From: Actinobacteria bacterium OK074
GTDB taxonomy: Bacteria; Actinomycetota; Actinomycetes; Streptomycetales; Streptomycetaceae
Length of the DNA: 64,000 nucleotides
Direction: 5' to 3'
NCBI GenBank assembly: GCA_001298575.1
Contig: LJCV01000250.1
Location: 1-64,000, forward strand
The translations under genes and the position numbers were made by a program. Shown here in pieces: positions 53,081-61,109 of the stretch; positions within the stretch are counted from its first letter, which is position 1; each line of letters opens with the position of its first letter. The notes under the pieces were generated by a model. It made no database searches, had not been told where the DNA came from, and saw nothing but the letters and a program-made list of their open reading frames with translations.

Positions 53081-53917
53081 ATGGGAATCCGCAAGTACAA
53101 GCCGACTACGCCGGGCCGTCGTGGCTCCAGCGTCGCCGACTTCGTCGAGGTCACGCGGTCCACGCCGGAGAAGTCGCTGGTTCGCCCGCTGCACAGCAAG
53201 GGCGGCCGTAACAATTCCGGTCGTGTGACCGTTCGCCACCAGGGTGGCGGACACAAGCGCGCCTACCGCGTCATCGACTTCCGTCGCCATGACAAGGACG
53301 GCGTGCCGGCGAAGGTCGCGCACATCGAGTACGACCCCAACCGCACCGCGCGCATCGCGCTGCTGCACTACGCGGACGGCGAGAAGCGCTACATCCTCGC
53401 CCCCCGCAACCTGTCGCAGGGCGACCGTGTCGAGAACGGTCCCGGGGCCGACATCAAGCCGGGCAACAACCTGGCGCTCCGCAACATCCCGGTCGGTACC
53501 ACGATCCACGCGATCGAGCTCCGTCCCGGTGGCGGCGCCAAGTTCGCCCGCTCCGCCGGTGCCTCCGTGCAGCTGCTCGCGAAGGAGGGCTCGATGGCCC
53601 ACCTCCGCATGCCTTCCGGTGAGATCCGCCTGGTCGACGTGCGCTGCCGCGCCACCGTCGGCGAGGTCGGCAACGCCGAGCAGAGCAACATCAACTGGGG
53701 CAAGGCCGGCCGCAAGCGCTGGCTGGGCGTTCGCCCGACCGTCCGTGGTGTCGCGATGAACCCGGTCGACCACCCGCACGGTGGTGGTGAGGGCAAGACC
53801 TCCGGTGGTCGCCACCCGGTCTCCCCGTGGGGTCAGAAGGAGGGTCGTACTCGTTCGCCGAAGAAGGCTTCGAACAAGTACATCGTCCGCCGCCGCAAGA
53901 CGAACAAGAAGCGCTAG
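53081..53917 (+). CDS. rplB: 50S ribosomal protein L2
   Basis: 278-aa peptidyl-transferase-region protein. MGIRKYKPTTPGRRGSSVAD at the start, and the conserved C-terminal VAMNPVDHPHGGGEGKTSGG with the essential His. Normal length. 38 bases after rplW. Confidence 0.98.
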   Translation: MGIRKYKPTTPGRRGSSVADFVEVTRSTPEKSLVRPLHSKGGRNNSGRVTVRHQGGGHKRAYRVIDFRRHDKDGVPAKVAHIEYDPNRTARIALLHYADGEKRYILAPRNLSQGDRVENGPGADIKPGNNLALRNIPVGTTIHAIELRPGGGAKFARSAGASVQLLAKEGSMAHLRMPSGEIRLVDVRCRATVGEVGNAEQSNINWGKAGRKRWLGVRPTVRGVAMNPVDHPHGGGEGKTSGGRHPVSPWGQKEGRTRSPKKASNKYIVRRRKTNKKR

Positions 53918-53929
53918 GAGCGGGTTTAG

Positions 53930-54211
53930 ATGCCGCGCAGTCTCAAGAAGGGGCCCTTCGTCGACGACCACCTGATCAAGAAGGTGGACGCCCAGAACGA
54001 AGCCGGTTCCAAGAACGTCATCAAGACCTGGTCCCGTCGCTCCATGATCGTCCCGGCCATGCTCGGCCACACGATCGCGGTGCACAACGGCAAGACCCAC
54101 ATCCCGGTGTTCGTCACCGAGTCGATGGTCGGCCACAAGCTCGGCGAGTTCTCGCCGACGCGCACGTTCCGGGGTCACGTCAAGGACGACCGGAAGTCGA
54201 AGCGCCGCTGA
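53930..54211 (+). CDS. rpsS: 30S ribosomal protein S19
   Basis: 93-aa 30S head protein contacting S13 (MPRSLKKGPFVDDHLIKKVD). Family signature TIAVHNGKTHIPVFVTESMV and HKLGEFSPTRTFRGH. ATG 53930, 12 bases after rplB. Confidence 0.98.
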   Translation: MPRSLKKGPFVDDHLIKKVDAQNEAGSKNVIKTWSRRSMIVPAMLGHTIAVHNGKTHIPVFVTESMVGHKLGEFSPTRTFRGHVKDDRKSKRR

Positions 54212-54252
54212 CGCGGATCGCATTCAGACAAAGAAACCTGAAAGGGACAACC

Positions 54253-54600
54253 ATGGAAGCCAGGGCCCAGGCGCGGTACATCCGCGTCACGCCCATGAAG
54301 GCCCGCCGCGTGGTGGACCTCATCCGTGGCATGGATGCCACGGAGGCCCAGGCGGTCCTGCGATTCGCTCCGCAGGCTGCCTCCGTGCCGGTCGGCAAGG
54401 TGCTCGACAGCGCCATTGCCAACGCCGCGCACAACTACGACACCCCGGACGCCACGTCGCTCTTCGTGAGTGAGGCGTACGTCGACGAGGGTCCGACCCT
54501 GAAGCGGTTCAGGCCGCGTGCCCAGGGCCGTGCCTACCGGATCCGCAAGCGGACCAGCCACATCACCGTGGTCCTCAGCGTCAAGGAAGGAACCCGGTAA
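54253..54600 (+). CDS. rplV: 50S ribosomal protein L22
   Basis: 115-aa tunnel-wall protein (MEARAQARYIRVTPMKARRV). The beta-hairpin that reaches the macrolide constriction is FRPRAQGRAYRIRKRTSHIT. AAAGGGA precedes the ATG. The TAA stop shares its last base with the rpsC ATG (taATG). Confidence 0.98.
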   Translation: MEARAQARYIRVTPMKARRVVDLIRGMDATEAQAVLRFAPQAASVPVGKVLDSAIANAAHNYDTPDATSLFVSEAYVDEGPTLKRFRPRAQGRAYRIRKRTSHITVVLSVKEGTR

Positions 54601-55451
54601 TGGGCCAGAAGGTTAACCCGCATGGGTTCCGGCTCGGCATCACCACGGACTTCAAGTCCCGGTGGTACGCCGACAAGCTGTACAAGGACTACGTCAAGGA
54701 AGACGTCGCCATCCGTCGGATGATGACGTCCGGCATGGAGCGCGCCGGCATCTCGAAGGTAGAGATCGAGCGCACCCGTGACCGCGTCCGCGTGGACATC
54801 CACACCGCGCGTCCCGGCATCGTCATCGGCCGCCGCGGCGCCGAGGCCGACCGTATCCGCGGTGACCTGGAGAAGCTGACCGGCAAGCAGGTCCAGCTGA
54901 ACATCCTTGAGGTCAAGAACCCGGAGACGGACGCTCAGCTGGTGGCCCAGGCCGTCGCCGAGCAGCTGTCCTCCCGTGTCTCCTTCCGCCGTGCCATGCG
55001 CAAGAGCATGCAGTCGGCGATGAAGGCGGGCGCCAAGGGCATCAAGATCCAGTGCGGTGGCCGTCTCGGCGGCGCCGAGATGTCCCGCTCGGAGTTCTAC
55101 CGCGAGGGCCGCGTGCCCCTGCACACGCTCCGCGCGAACGTGGACTACGGCTTCTTCGAGGCCAAGACGACCTTCGGCCGCATCGGTGTGAAGGTCTGGA
55201 TCTACAAGGGCGACGTCAAGAACATCGCCGAGGTTCGCGCCGAGAACGCCGCCGCGCGTGCGGGCAACCGCCCGGCCCGCGGTGGCGGCAACGACCGCCC
55301 GGCCCGTGGTGGCCGCGGTGGCGGTGGCGGCGGCGAACGACGCGGTCGCAAGCCGCAGCAGGCCGGCGGTGCCGAGGCCCCCAAGGCCGACGCCCCCGCC
55401 GCTCCGGCTGCCGAGTCCGCGCCCTCTTCTACCGGCGGAACGGAGGTCTGA
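54600..55451 (+). CDS. rpsC: 30S ribosomal protein S3
   Basis: 283-aa mRNA-entry protein with KH domain (RPGIVIGRRGAEADRIRGDL, GxxG loop). E. coli S3 is about 233 aa. Here a disordered tail of roughly 60 residues (RPARGGGNDRPARGGRGGGG, then Ala/Pro-rich) follows the conserved C-terminal domain. ATG at 54600 overlaps the rplV stop. Six bases separate its stop from rplP. Confidence 0.98.
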   Translation: MGQKVNPHGFRLGITTDFKSRWYADKLYKDYVKEDVAIRRMMTSGMERAGISKVEIERTRDRVRVDIHTARPGIVIGRRGAEADRIRGDLEKLTGKQVQLNILEVKNPETDAQLVAQAVAEQLSSRVSFRRAMRKSMQSAMKAGAKGIKIQCGGRLGGAEMSRSEFYREGRVPLHTLRANVDYGFFEAKTTFGRIGVKVWIYKGDVKNIAEVRAENAAARAGNRPARGGGNDRPARGGRGGGGGGERRGRKPQQAGGAEAPKADAPAAPAAESAPSSTGGTEV

Positions 55452-55456
55452 CCGTC

Positions 55457-55876
55457 ATGCTGATCCCCCGTAGGGTCAAGCACCGCAAGCAGCACCACCC
55501 CACGCGTCGTGGTCAGGCCAAGGGTGGTACGACGGTCGCGTTCGGCGAGTACGGCATCCAGGCCCTCACGCCGGCGTACGTGACCAACCGCCAGATCGAG
55601 GCGGCTCGTATCGCGATGACCCGCCACATCAAGCGTGGCGGCAAGGTCTGGATCAACATCTACCCGGACCGCCCGCTGACCAAGAAGCCCGCCGAGACCC
55701 GCATGGGTTCCGGTAAGGGCTCCCCCGAGTGGTGGATCGCGAACGTGCACCCGGGTCGGGTCATGTTCGAACTGTCCTACCCGAACGAGAAGATCGCCCG
55801 TGAGGCCCTGACTCGCGCCGCCCACAAGCTGCCGATGAAGTGCCGGATCGTCAAGCGCGAGGCAGGTGAAGCGTGA
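55457..55876 (+). CDS. rplP: 50S ribosomal protein L16
   Basis: 139-aa protein at the A-site tRNA elbow (MLIPRRVKHRKQHHPTRRGQ). The conserved segment PLTKKPAETRMGSGKGSPEW includes the Arg that is hydroxylated in some bacteria. Its stop overlaps the rpmC start (TGATG). Confidence 0.98.
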   Translation: MLIPRRVKHRKQHHPTRRGQAKGGTTVAFGEYGIQALTPAYVTNRQIEAARIAMTRHIKRGGKVWINIYPDRPLTKKPAETRMGSGKGSPEWWIANVHPGRVMFELSYPNEKIAREALTRAAHKLPMKCRIVKREAGEA

Positions 55877-56100
55877 TGTCGGCCGGTACCAAGGCGTCCG
55901 AGCTGCGCGAGCTGGGCAACGAGGAGCTTCTCGACAAGCTCCGCGAGGCCAAGGAAGAGCTGTTCAACCTCCGCTTCCAGGCGGCGACGGGGCAGCTTGA
56001 GAACCATGGCCGTCTGAAGGCGGTCCGCAAGGACATCGCGCGGATCTACACCCTGATGCGCGAGCGTGAGCTGGGCATCGAAACGGTGGAGAACGCCTGA
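55876..56100 (+). CDS. rpmC: 50S ribosomal protein L29
   Basis: 74-aa protein near the exit tunnel (MSAGTKASELRELGNEELLD), with the family signature KAVRKDIARIYTLMRERE. ATG 55876 overlaps the rplP stop; a GTG one codon earlier is possible. Its TGA stop overlaps the rpsQ start. Confidence 0.97.
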   Translation: MSAGTKASELRELGNEELLDKLREAKEELFNLRFQAATGQLENHGRLKAVRKDIARIYTLMRERELGIETVENA

Positions 56101-56390
56101 TGAGCGAGAACAACGTGACCGAAGAGAAGACGGCTGAAGCGCGCGGCTTCCGCAAGACCCGCGAGGGTCTCGTCGTCAGCGACAAGATGGACAAGACCGT
56201 CGTCGTCGCCGTCGAGGACCGCGTCAAGCACGCGCTGTACGGCAAGGTCATCCGCCGTACGAACAAGCTCAAGGCGCACGACGAGCAGAACGCGGCCGGC
56301 GTCGGCGACCGGGTCCTCCTGATGGAGACCCGCCCGCTGTCGGCGACCAAGCGCTGGCGCGTCGTCGAGATCCTCGAGAAGGCCAAGTAA
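56100..56390 (+). CDS. rpsQ: 30S ribosomal protein S17
   Basis: 96-aa 16S-binding OB-fold protein. A short polar N-terminal extension (MSENNVTEEKTAEARGFRKT) precedes the conserved GLVVSDKMDKTVVVAVEDRV. ATG 56100 overlaps the rpmC stop. Last gene of the S10 operon; a hairpin follows. Confidence 0.98.
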   Translation: MSENNVTEEKTAEARGFRKTREGLVVSDKMDKTVVVAVEDRVKHALYGKVIRRTNKLKAHDEQNAAGVGDRVLLMETRPLSATKRWRVVEILEKAK

Positions 56391-56430
56391 TTCCTGCGGG
56401 GCAAACCCGGCAGGACAGTTCCGCCAGGCT

Positions 56431-56459
56431 CCGGGAGCCGCTCGGTGAGCGGCTCCCGG
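56431..56459 (+). terminator. hairpin between S10 and spc operons
   Basis: Perfect 13-bp stem ccgggagccgctc (56431-56443) / gagcggctcccgg (56447-56459), 3-base loop. It lies between rpsQ and rplN, the classical S10/spc operon boundary, and may be a partial terminator or processing signal. Confidence 0.6.
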
Positions 56460-56487
56460 GGAACCGGCAGACAATCAGGAGATAGAC

Positions 56488-56856
56488 GTGATCCAGCAGG
56501 AGTCGCGACTGCGTGTCGCCGACAACACTGGTGCGAAGGAAATCCTTTGCATCCGTGTGCTCGGTGGCTCCGGTCGCCGCTACGCGGGCATCGGTGACGT
56601 CATCGTCGCCACCGTCAAGGACGCGATCCCCGGTGGCAACGTGAAGAAGGGTGACGTCGTCAAGGCGGTCATCGTTCGCACCGTCAAGGAGCGCCGCCGT
56701 CCGGACGGCTCGTACATCCGCTTCGACGAGAACGCCGCCGTCATTCTGAAGAACGACGGCGACCCTCGCGGCACCCGTATCTTCGGCCCCGTCGGCCGTG
56801 AGCTGCGCGAGAAGAAGTTCATGAAGATCATCTCGCTCGCGCCGGAGGTGCTGTAA
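56488..56856 (+). CDS. rplN: 50S ribosomal protein L14
   Basis: 122-aa protein at the subunit interface (IQQESRLRVADNTGAKEILC). The GNVKKGDVVKAVIVRT segment is conserved. GTG start at 56488 after CAGGAGA. First gene of the spc cluster. Confidence 0.98.
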   Translation: MIQQESRLRVADNTGAKEILCIRVLGGSGRRYAGIGDVIVATVKDAIPGGNVKKGDVVKAVIVRTVKERRRPDGSYIRFDENAAVILKNDGDPRGTRIFGPVGRELREKKFMKIISLAPEVL

Positions 56857-56858
56857 GC

Positions 56859-57182
56859 ATGAAGATCAAGAAGGGCGACCTGGTCCAGGTCATCACCGGT
56901 AAGGACAAGGGGAAGCAGGGCAAGGTCATTGCCGCTTACCCGCGCCAAGAGCGTGTCCTGGTCGAGGGTGTCAACCGGGTCAAGAAGCACACCAAGGCCG
57001 GCCCCACCGCCAGCGGTTCGCAGGCCGGTGGCATCGTCACGACCGAGGCGCCCGTCCACGTCTCCAACGTCCAGCTGGTCGTTGAGAAGGACGGCAACAA
57101 GGTCGTCACGCGTGTCGGCTACCGCTTCGACGACGAGGGCAACAAGATCCGCGTTGCCAAGCGGACGGGTGAGGACATCTGA
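56859..57182 (+). CDS. rplX: 50S ribosomal protein L24
   Basis: 107-aa assembly initiator with KOW motif (KIKKGDLVQVITGKDKGKQG). Two bases after rplN. The TGA stop shares its last base with the rplE ATG (TGATG). Confidence 0.98.
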   Translation: MKIKKGDLVQVITGKDKGKQGKVIAAYPRQERVLVEGVNRVKKHTKAGPTASGSQAGGIVTTEAPVHVSNVQLVVEKDGNKVVTRVGYRFDDEGNKIRVAKRTGEDI

Positions 57183-57739
57183 TGGCTACCACCACGACTC
57201 CGCGTCTCAAGACGAAGTACCGCGAGGAGATCAAGGGCAAGCTGCAGGAGGAGTTCTCGTACGAGAACGTCATGCAGATCCCCGGTCTCGTCAAGATCGT
57301 GGTCAACATGGGTGTCGGCGACGCCGCCCGTGACTCGAAGCTCATGGACGGTGCCGTCCGCGACCTGACCACGATCACCGGTCAGAAGCCGGCCGTCACC
57401 AAGGCCCGCAAGTCCATCGCGCAGTTCAAGCTGCGCGAGGGCCAGCCGATCGGTGCCCACGTCACGCTCCGTGGCGACCGCATGTGGGAGTTCCTGGACC
57501 GCACCCTGTCGCTCGCGCTCCCGCGCATCCGCGACTTCCGTGGTCTGTCCCCCAAGCAGTTTGACGGCCGCGGCAACTACACCTTCGGTCTCACGGAGCA
57601 GGTCATGTTCCACGAGATCGACCAGGACAAGATCGACCGTACCCGGGGCATGGACATCACCGTGGTGACCACGGCGACCAACGACGCTGAGGGCCGCGCG
57701 CTCCTTCGTCACCTCGGCTTCCCCTTCAAGGAGGCGTGA
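57182..57739 (+). CDS. rplE: 50S ribosomal protein L5
   Basis: 185-aa 5S-rRNA-binding protein (MATTTTPRLKTKYREEIKGK). Family signature GLVKIVVNMGVGDAARDSKL; C-terminal TEQVMFHEIDQDKIDRTRGM. Start overlaps the rplX stop. Downstream rpsN begins 6 bases after the stop. Confidence 0.98.
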   Translation: MATTTTPRLKTKYREEIKGKLQEEFSYENVMQIPGLVKIVVNMGVGDAARDSKLMDGAVRDLTTITGQKPAVTKARKSIAQFKLREGQPIGAHVTLRGDRMWEFLDRTLSLALPRIRDFRGLSPKQFDGRGNYTFGLTEQVMFHEIDQDKIDRTRGMDITVVTTATNDAEGRALLRHLGFPFKEA

Positions 57740-57744
57740 GCGAG

Positions 57745-57930
57745 ATGGCGAAGAAGGCTCTGATTGCCAAGGCTGCTCGCAAGCCCAAGTTCGCGGTGCG
57801 CGCGTACACCCGCTGCCAGCGGTGTGGCCGTCCGCACTCCGTGTACCGCAAGTTCGGCCTCTGCCGCGTGTGCCTTCGTGAGATGGCTCACCGTGGCGAG
57901 CTGCCGGGCGTGACCAAGAGCTCCTGGTAG
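57745..57930 (+). CDS. rpsZ: 30S ribosomal protein S14, zinc type
   Basis: 61-aa short zinc-binding (C+) S14 with cysteine pairs CQRC and CRVC (ARAYTRCQRCGRPHS-like context). Zinc-replete isoform. Streptomycetes usually have a longer cysteine-free paralogue elsewhere. ATG at 57745 after GAGCGAG; a GTG at 57736 would add three residues. Confidence 0.95.
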   Translation: MAKKALIAKAARKPKFAVRAYTRCQRCGRPHSVYRKFGLCRVCLREMAHRGELPGVTKSSW

Positions 57931-58169
57931 TTCCGCAGTCCGGAACATCCAGGGCTCTCGGTAAGCACCGGGCGTGGTCAGGTGCCCACCCCTCCATGGC
58001 TTAGGCTAGGAGGGTTGGGCGCCTGACCGTCGCCCAACCTCGCGGGCCATCGCCCGCCAAACGATGCTTACTACGCCGTAGGTCCACCGCGCCGCACCCG
58101 TCCCGTCTCGGATCGGGGAGAGGGATGGCGCACCAGGAAACCCCGGCGAGAGAGGCCGAAGGCCAATTC
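57931..58169. other. rpsN-rpsH intergenic region
   Basis: 239 bases, unusually long inside the spc operon. Contains the hairpin at 58013-58039, a ttaggctagg element (58000-58009) that may be a -10 region, and the open frame preceding rpsH. No separate gene. Confidence 0.5.
58013..58039 (+). terminator. hairpin upstream of rpsH
   Basis: ggttgggcg (58013-58021) / cgcccaacc (58031-58039), 9-bp stem with 9-base loop. It may be an attenuator or a regulatory leader; S8 in E. coli binds an rRNA-like hairpin near rplE. Confidence 0.45.
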
Positions 58170-58568
58170 ATGACCATGACTGATCCGATCGCAGACATGC
58201 TGACGCGTCTGCGGAACGCGAACTCGGCATACCACGACTCCGTGACGATGCCGGCATCGAAGATCAAGTCTCACATCGCGGAGATCCTCCAGCAGGAGGG
58301 CTTCATCACGGGCTGGAAGGTCGAGGACGCCGAGGTCGGCAAGAACCTCGTCCTGGAGCTGAAGTTCGGCCCCAACCGTGAGCGCTCCATCGCGGGCATC
58401 AAGCGGATCTCCAAGCCCGGTCTCCGGGTGTACGCGAAGTCCACCAATCTGCCGAAGGTGCTTGGCGGCCTCGGCGTGGCGATCATCTCCACGTCGCACG
58501 GGCTCCTGACCGGCCAGCAGGCAGGCAAGAAGGGCGTGGGTGGGGAAGTCCTCGCCTACGTCTGGTAG
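58170..58568 (+). CDS. rpsH: 30S ribosomal protein S8
   Basis: 132-aa 16S-binding protein from the ATG at 58170 (MTMTDPIADMLTRLRNANSA), the expected family length. An upstream in-frame ATG (58125) would add 15 residues not found in S8. C-terminal signature STSHGLLTGQQAGKKGVGGE. Confidence 0.97.
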   Translation: MTMTDPIADMLTRLRNANSAYHDSVTMPASKIKSHIAEILQQEGFITGWKVEDAEVGKNLVLELKFGPNRERSIAGIKRISKPGLRVYAKSTNLPKVLGGLGVAIISTSHGLLTGQQAGKKGVGGEVLAYVW

Positions 58569-58592
58569 CGGAAGGGAACGGAGGAAACAGCT

Positions 58593-59132
58593 ATGTCGCG
58601 TATTGGCAAGCTCCCCATCACGGTTCCCGCCGGCGTGGACGTCACCATCGACGGCCGTACGGTTTCGGTGAAGGGCCCCAAGGGCACCCTCTCGCACACC
58701 GTGGCGGCGCCGATCGAGATCGCCAAGGGTGAGGACGGCGTGCTCAACGTCACCCGCCCCAACGACGAGCGTCAGAACAAGGCCCTGCACGGCCTGTCCC
58801 GCACGCTGGTGGCGAACATGATCACCGGCGTGACCCAGGGTTACGTGAAGAAGCTCGAGATCAGCGGTGTCGGTTACCGCGTGCAGGCCAAGGGTTCGAA
58901 CCTCGAGTTCGCTCTCGGCTACAGCCACCCGATCACCGTCGAGGCGCCCGAGGGAATCACCTTCAAGGTGGAGAACCCGACCCGCTTCCAGGTCGAGGGC
59001 ATCGACAAGCAGAAGGTCGGCGAGGTTGCGGCCAACATCCGCAAGCTGCGCAAGCCCGACCCGTACAAGGCCAAGGGTGTCAAGTACGAGGGCGAAGTCA
59101 TCCGCCGCAAGGTCGGAAAGGCGGGTAAGTAA
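58593..59132 (+). CDS. rplF: 50S ribosomal protein L6
   Basis: 179-aa two-domain protein near the sarcin-ricin loop (MSRIGKLPITVPAGVDVTID). The C-terminal signature is PDPYKAKGVKYEGEVIRRKV. ATG 58593 after GGAGGAAAC; 24 bases after rpsH. Confidence 0.98.
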   Translation: MSRIGKLPITVPAGVDVTIDGRTVSVKGPKGTLSHTVAAPIEIAKGEDGVLNVTRPNDERQNKALHGLSRTLVANMITGVTQGYVKKLEISGVGYRVQAKGSNLEFALGYSHPITVEAPEGITFKVENPTRFQVEGIDKQKVGEVAANIRKLRKPDPYKAKGVKYEGEVIRRKVGKAGK

Positions 59133-59135
59133 GCC

Positions 59136-59519
59136 ATGGCATACGGGCAGAAGATCCTCAAGGGCGACGCCTACAAGCGCGCCGCGATCAAGCGCCGTCA
59201 CATCCGGATCCGCAAGAAGGTCTCCGGTACGGCCGAGCGCCCCCGTCTCGTCGTGACCCGCTCCAACCGCCACATCGTGGCGCAGGTGATCGACGACCTC
59301 AAGGGCCACACGGTGGCTTCGGCGTCCACGCTGGACGCGTCCATCCGCGGTGCCGAGGGCGACAAGTCCGCGCAGGCCAAGCAGGTCGGCGCCCTGGTCG
59401 CCGAGCGTGCCAAGGCCGCCGGCATCGAGAAGGTCGTCTTCGACCGCGGTGGCAACCAGTACGCCGGGCGCATCGCCGCTCTGGCCGACGCCGCACGTGA
59501 GGCCGGGCTCAACTTCTGA
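59136..59519 (+). CDS. rplR: 50S ribosomal protein L18
   Basis: 127-aa 5S rRNA-binding protein (KRRHIRIRKKVSGTAERPRL). The C-terminal domain includes GIEKVVFDRGGNQYAGRIAA. ATG 59136, three bases after rplF. Confidence 0.98.
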   Translation: MAYGQKILKGDAYKRAAIKRRHIRIRKKVSGTAERPRLVVTRSNRHIVAQVIDDLKGHTVASASTLDASIRGAEGDKSAQAKQVGALVAERAKAAGIEKVVFDRGGNQYAGRIAALADAAREAGLNF

Positions 59520-59559
59520 GCCGGTTCCGTTAGCTAACGGATAGAGAGAGGTAATTCCA

Positions 59560-60165
59560 ATGGCTGGACCCCAGCGCCGCGGAAGCGGTGCCGGTGGCGG
59601 CGAGCGGCGGGACCGGAAGGGCCGTGACGGCGGCGCTGCTGCCGCCGAGAAGACCGCGTACGTTGAGCGCGTCGTCGCGATCAACCGCGTCGCCAAGGTA
59701 GTCAAGGGTGGTCGCCGCTTCAGCTTCACCGCGCTGGTCGTGGTGGGCGACGGTGACGGCACCGTGGGTGTCGGTTACGGCAAGGCCAAGGAGGTGCCGG
59801 CCGCCATCGCCAAGGGTGTTGAGGAGGCCAAGAAGCACTTCTTCAAGGTCCCGCGCATCCAGGGCACCATCCCGCACCCGATCCAGGGTGAGAAGGCTGC
59901 CGGCGTCGTTCTCCTCAAGCCGGCTTCGCCGGGTACCGGCGTTATCGCCGGTGGTCCCGTGCGCGCCGTCCTGGAGTGCGCCGGCATCCACGACGTGCTG
60001 TCGAAGTCGCTCGGCTCCGACAACGCGATCAACATCGTGCACGCGACGGTGGAGGCCCTCAAGGGTCTCCAGCGCCCCGAGGAGATCGCGGCCCGCCGCG
60101 GTCTGCCCCTTGAGGACGTCGCCCCCGCGGCCCTGCTGCGTGCGCGTGCCGGGGCGGGTGCGTAA
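59560..60165 (+). CDS. rpsE: 30S ribosomal protein S5
   Basis: 201-aa protein of the mRNA entry site (VERVVAINRVAKVVKGGRRF, spectinomycin-loop region). A polar Gly/Arg-rich N-terminal stretch of about 30 residues precedes it. The TAA stop shares its last base with the rpmD ATG (taATG). Confidence 0.98.
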   Translation: MAGPQRRGSGAGGGERRDRKGRDGGAAAAEKTAYVERVVAINRVAKVVKGGRRFSFTALVVVGDGDGTVGVGYGKAKEVPAAIAKGVEEAKKHFFKVPRIQGTIPHPIQGEKAAGVVLLKPASPGTGVIAGGPVRAVLECAGIHDVLSKSLGSDNAINIVHATVEALKGLQRPEEIAARRGLPLEDVAPAALLRARAGAGA

Positions 60166-60347
60166 TGGCTCGCCTCAAGGTCACGCAGACGAAGTCGTAC
60201 ATCGGCAGCAAGCAGAACCACCGTGACACGCTGCGGTCCCTTGGTCTCAAGGGAATCAACACCGTGGTCGTCAAGGAGGACCGCCCCGAGTTCCGCGGCA
60301 TGGTGCACACCGTCCGCCACCTCGTGACGGTTGAGGAGGTCGACTGA
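60165..60347 (+). CDS. rpmD: 50S ribosomal protein L30
   Basis: 60-aa protein (MARLKVTQTKSYIGSKQNHR), normal length. Start coupled to the rpsE stop. Confidence 0.97.
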   Translation: MARLKVTQTKSYIGSKQNHRDTLRSLGLKGINTVVVKEDRPEFRGMVHTVRHLVTVEEVD

Positions 60348-60349
60348 TC

Positions 60350-60805
60350 ATGGCGGAGAGCAACCCGCTCAAGATCCACAACCTCCGTCCCGCCCCGGGC
60401 GCCAAGACCGCCAAGACCCGCGTTGGTCGTGGTGAGGCGTCGAAGGGTAAGACGGCCGGTCGTGGTACCAAGGGCACGAAGGCCCGCTACCAGGTTCCGG
60501 AGCGCTTCGAGGGTGGGCAGATGCCCCTCCACATGCGCCTCCCGAAGCTGAAGGGCTTCAAGAACCCGTTCAAGACCGAGTACCAGGTCGTGAACCTCGA
60601 CAAGCTGACCGCGCTCTACCCCGAGGGTGGCGAGGTCACCGTCGCGGACCTGGTCGACAAGGGCGCCGTTCGCAAGAACAGCCTTGTCAAGGTCCTCGGC
60701 CAGGGCGAGATCTCCGTGGCGCTCCAGGTGACGGTCGACGCCGTCTCCGGCTCCGCCAAGGAGAAGATCACCGCCGCGGGCGGTACGGTCACCGAGCTCA
60801 TCTGA
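60350..60805 (+). CDS. rplO: 50S ribosomal protein L15
   Basis: 151-aa late-assembly core protein. It carries the basic Gly-rich N-terminal arm (KTRVGRGEASKGKTAGRGTK) and the globular C-terminal domain. ATG 60350, two bases after rpmD. Last ribosomal gene before the secY unit. Confidence 0.98.
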   Translation: MAESNPLKIHNLRPAPGAKTAKTRVGRGEASKGKTAGRGTKGTKARYQVPERFEGGQMPLHMRLPKLKGFKNPFKTEYQVVNLDKLTALYPEGGEVTVADLVDKGAVRKNSLVKVLGQGEISVALQVTVDAVSGSAKEKITAAGGTVTELI

Positions 60806-61109
60806 GTTACGTACGTCACTCGGAGCCTCGATGACGTGAGCGAACCCGACCGGGGGTGCCCCACAAATGGGGTATCCCCGGTTGGTCGTTCCTAGGCGGG
60901 TGGGGTCCCCGGTATGGTGGCCTGCACTGCTAATTTTCCGTTCGGTGCGTCGTCGTACGGGTGGGACCCACCACACGCCGGAACTCCGGACGGGGCTTTG
61001 CTGTTACGTAGCTGTCAGGGGTGTTTCCCGGTCCTGGCAGAGCCATCCAAACGTCGAACCTCAAGACCGTCACCCTTGACGCAGTTGCGCGGGGGTCGCA
61101 GGAGGCACC
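60806..61109. other. rplO-secY intergenic region
   Basis: 304 bases containing a 15-bp hairpin with two G-U pairs (60849-60882) and a leader of some 200 nt before secY. No gene seen. Independent secY transcription is likely. Confidence 0.55.
60849..60882 (+). terminator. spc operon terminator before secY
   Basis: accgggggtgcccca (60849-60863) pairs with tggggtatccccggt (60868-60882) with two G-U wobbles and a 4-base loop caaa. It lies 44 bases after rplO. Confidence 0.7.
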
